From: Rhodophyticola porphyridii
Lineage (GTDB): Bacteria > Pseudomonadota > Alphaproteobacteria > Rhodobacterales > Rhodobacteraceae
Length of the DNA: 64,000 bases
Reading direction: 5' to 3'
Assembly (NCBI RefSeq): GCF_003688285.1
Contig: NZ_RCNT01000009.1
Span: 62,001-126,000, forward strand
This document shows positions 63,553 to 64,000 of the stretch, in pieces. A program made the position numbers and the translations under genes. The notes beneath the pieces are model-generated. The model saw only the letters and a program-made list of their open reading frames with translations. It was not told the DNA's origin and did not search any database. Position 1 is the stretch's first letter; every line of letters begins with the position of its first letter.

Positions 63553-64000
63553 TCAGGCCTCGTCGGGTGATTTCGGCAGGCGGGGAAGCGCCCGTGTCAT
63601 GTCGCCAAACGCGTCCGTATCCTCCGCGCCCTCCTTGCGCATCCCGAACAGCTGCAGGATCAGGCCGCCCCTGGCATCAAATGCCTCGATGCTGAGAGCG
63701 GGCCCGCGTTTCGTGGGCTTTTCCACCAGCCATGTCTCGGCAACATGATCGAGCCGCAGATGCAGGTTGAATCGTGAATCAAGCACGTTTTGCCATGGCC
63801 CCATTGCTTTCAGCGTCTCGATGCCGCCGCTGTGGATCTGAATGCAGCCCCGATTTCCGACAAAAACCATGACCGGTATGGCGCCTTCGGAACACGCGAT
63901 CAGCGCGTTGTTCAGTGCGCCGGGGGCCAGCGCTTCGGCAAAGGGCGCGCCCGCGATGTGATAGGCACCAAGCCGGTTCATCTTCATCCTGGACACGAGG
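63553..64000 (-). CDS. hmuS: hemin-degrading factor, 3' part
   Basis: The C-terminal 149 codons of an HmuS/ChuS-type heme protein. AYHIAGAPFAEALAPGALNN, VPVMVFVGNRGCIQIHSGGI (partly), MGPWQNVLDSRFNLHLRLDH and VAETWLVEKPTKRG match the second heme-binding repeat of the family; the tail is acidic. The reading frame is open to the window edge, so the gene continues beyond 64000. The GTG at 63996 is not a start. Family members bind or degrade heme taken up by Hmu transporters, whose genes should lie to the right. Confidence 0.85.
   Translation of the reverse strand, partial: LVSRMKMNRLGAYHIAGAPFAEALAPGALNNALIACSEGAIPVMVFVGNRGCIQIHSGGIETLKAMGPWQNVLDSRFNLHLRLDHVAETWLVEKPTKRGPALSIEAFDARGGLILQLFGMRKEGAEDTDAFGDMTRALPRLPKSPDEA

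Overview
The window reads as chromosome of a high-GC alphaproteobacterium of the Rhodobacterales (Rhodobacteraceae/Paracoccaceae type). The main clues are the clpP-clpX pair, the hisB-H-A-F-E cluster interrupted by small unrelated genes, a HutC-controlled two-step hut pathway, a narK1-narK2-narGHJI cluster facing an Fnr-family NarR, several TRAP and beta-oxidation genes, and a large RTX protein ending in a Hint domain. I see no CRISPR array, rRNA, insertion sequence, integrase or prophage. One tRNA gene (Tyr, GTA) is present. The family and genus assignment is inference from gene content only.

Layout. (1) 0.1-6.7 kb: a beta-oxidation set resembling the pimeloyl/adipyl (pim/dca) type: two acyl-CoA dehydrogenase subunits and a hydratase/hydroxyacyl-CoA dehydrogenase, divergent from a 3-oxoadipyl-CoA-type thiolase, then a TesB thioesterase. 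(2) 6.8-8.6 kb: a beta-keto acid cleavage enzyme followed by a creatininase-family hydrolase. (3) 8.6-11.5 kb: a znuB-znuC-zur / znuA zinc uptake locus in which every gene carries at least one lesion: an in-frame deletion, frameshifts, a lost start codon, a Walker A substitution and a lost Zur cysteine. Flanking genes are intact. (4) 11.5-19.7 kb: ArsR-SRPBCC pair with an operator over the start codon, a methyltransferase, clpP, clpX, ridA, a putative glycosyltransferase, ppsA. (5) 20.1-22.2 kb: a GT61-FkbM fusion protein of lower apparent GC next to tRNA-Tyr. (6) 22.2-29.3 kb: VOC protein, rlmB, small proteins, and the histidine biosynthesis genes. (7) 29.4-36.8 kb: histidine utilisation, hutC-hutF divergent from hutI-H-G-U with a perfect palindromic operator between them. 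(8) 36.8-49.9 kb: a ten-gene nitrate respiration transcription unit (narK1, narK2, narG, H, J, I, parvulin, hemerythrin-like, carbonic anhydrase, DUF2478) with NarR divergent and two Fnr-type boxes in between. (9) 50.6-54.4 kb: a 1255-residue RTX/Hint protein. (10) 54.6-63.4 kb: an RpiR-controlled seven-gene operon coding for an N-formylglutamate amidohydrolase-family enzyme, a TRAP transporter, a glutamine synthetase-like ligase, an aldehyde dehydrogenase and an iron alcohol dehydrogenase. (11) The right edge cuts a hemin-degrading protein gene (hmuS).

The most promising undescribed system is region 10. Its parts fit import of an amine or amino alcohol, capping by gamma-glutamylation, oxidation of an alcohol to aldehyde to acid, and release by an amidohydrolase of the N-formylglutamate deformylase fold in place of the PuuD-type hydrolase. 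The clearest unusual event is the localised decay of the zinc uptake locus.
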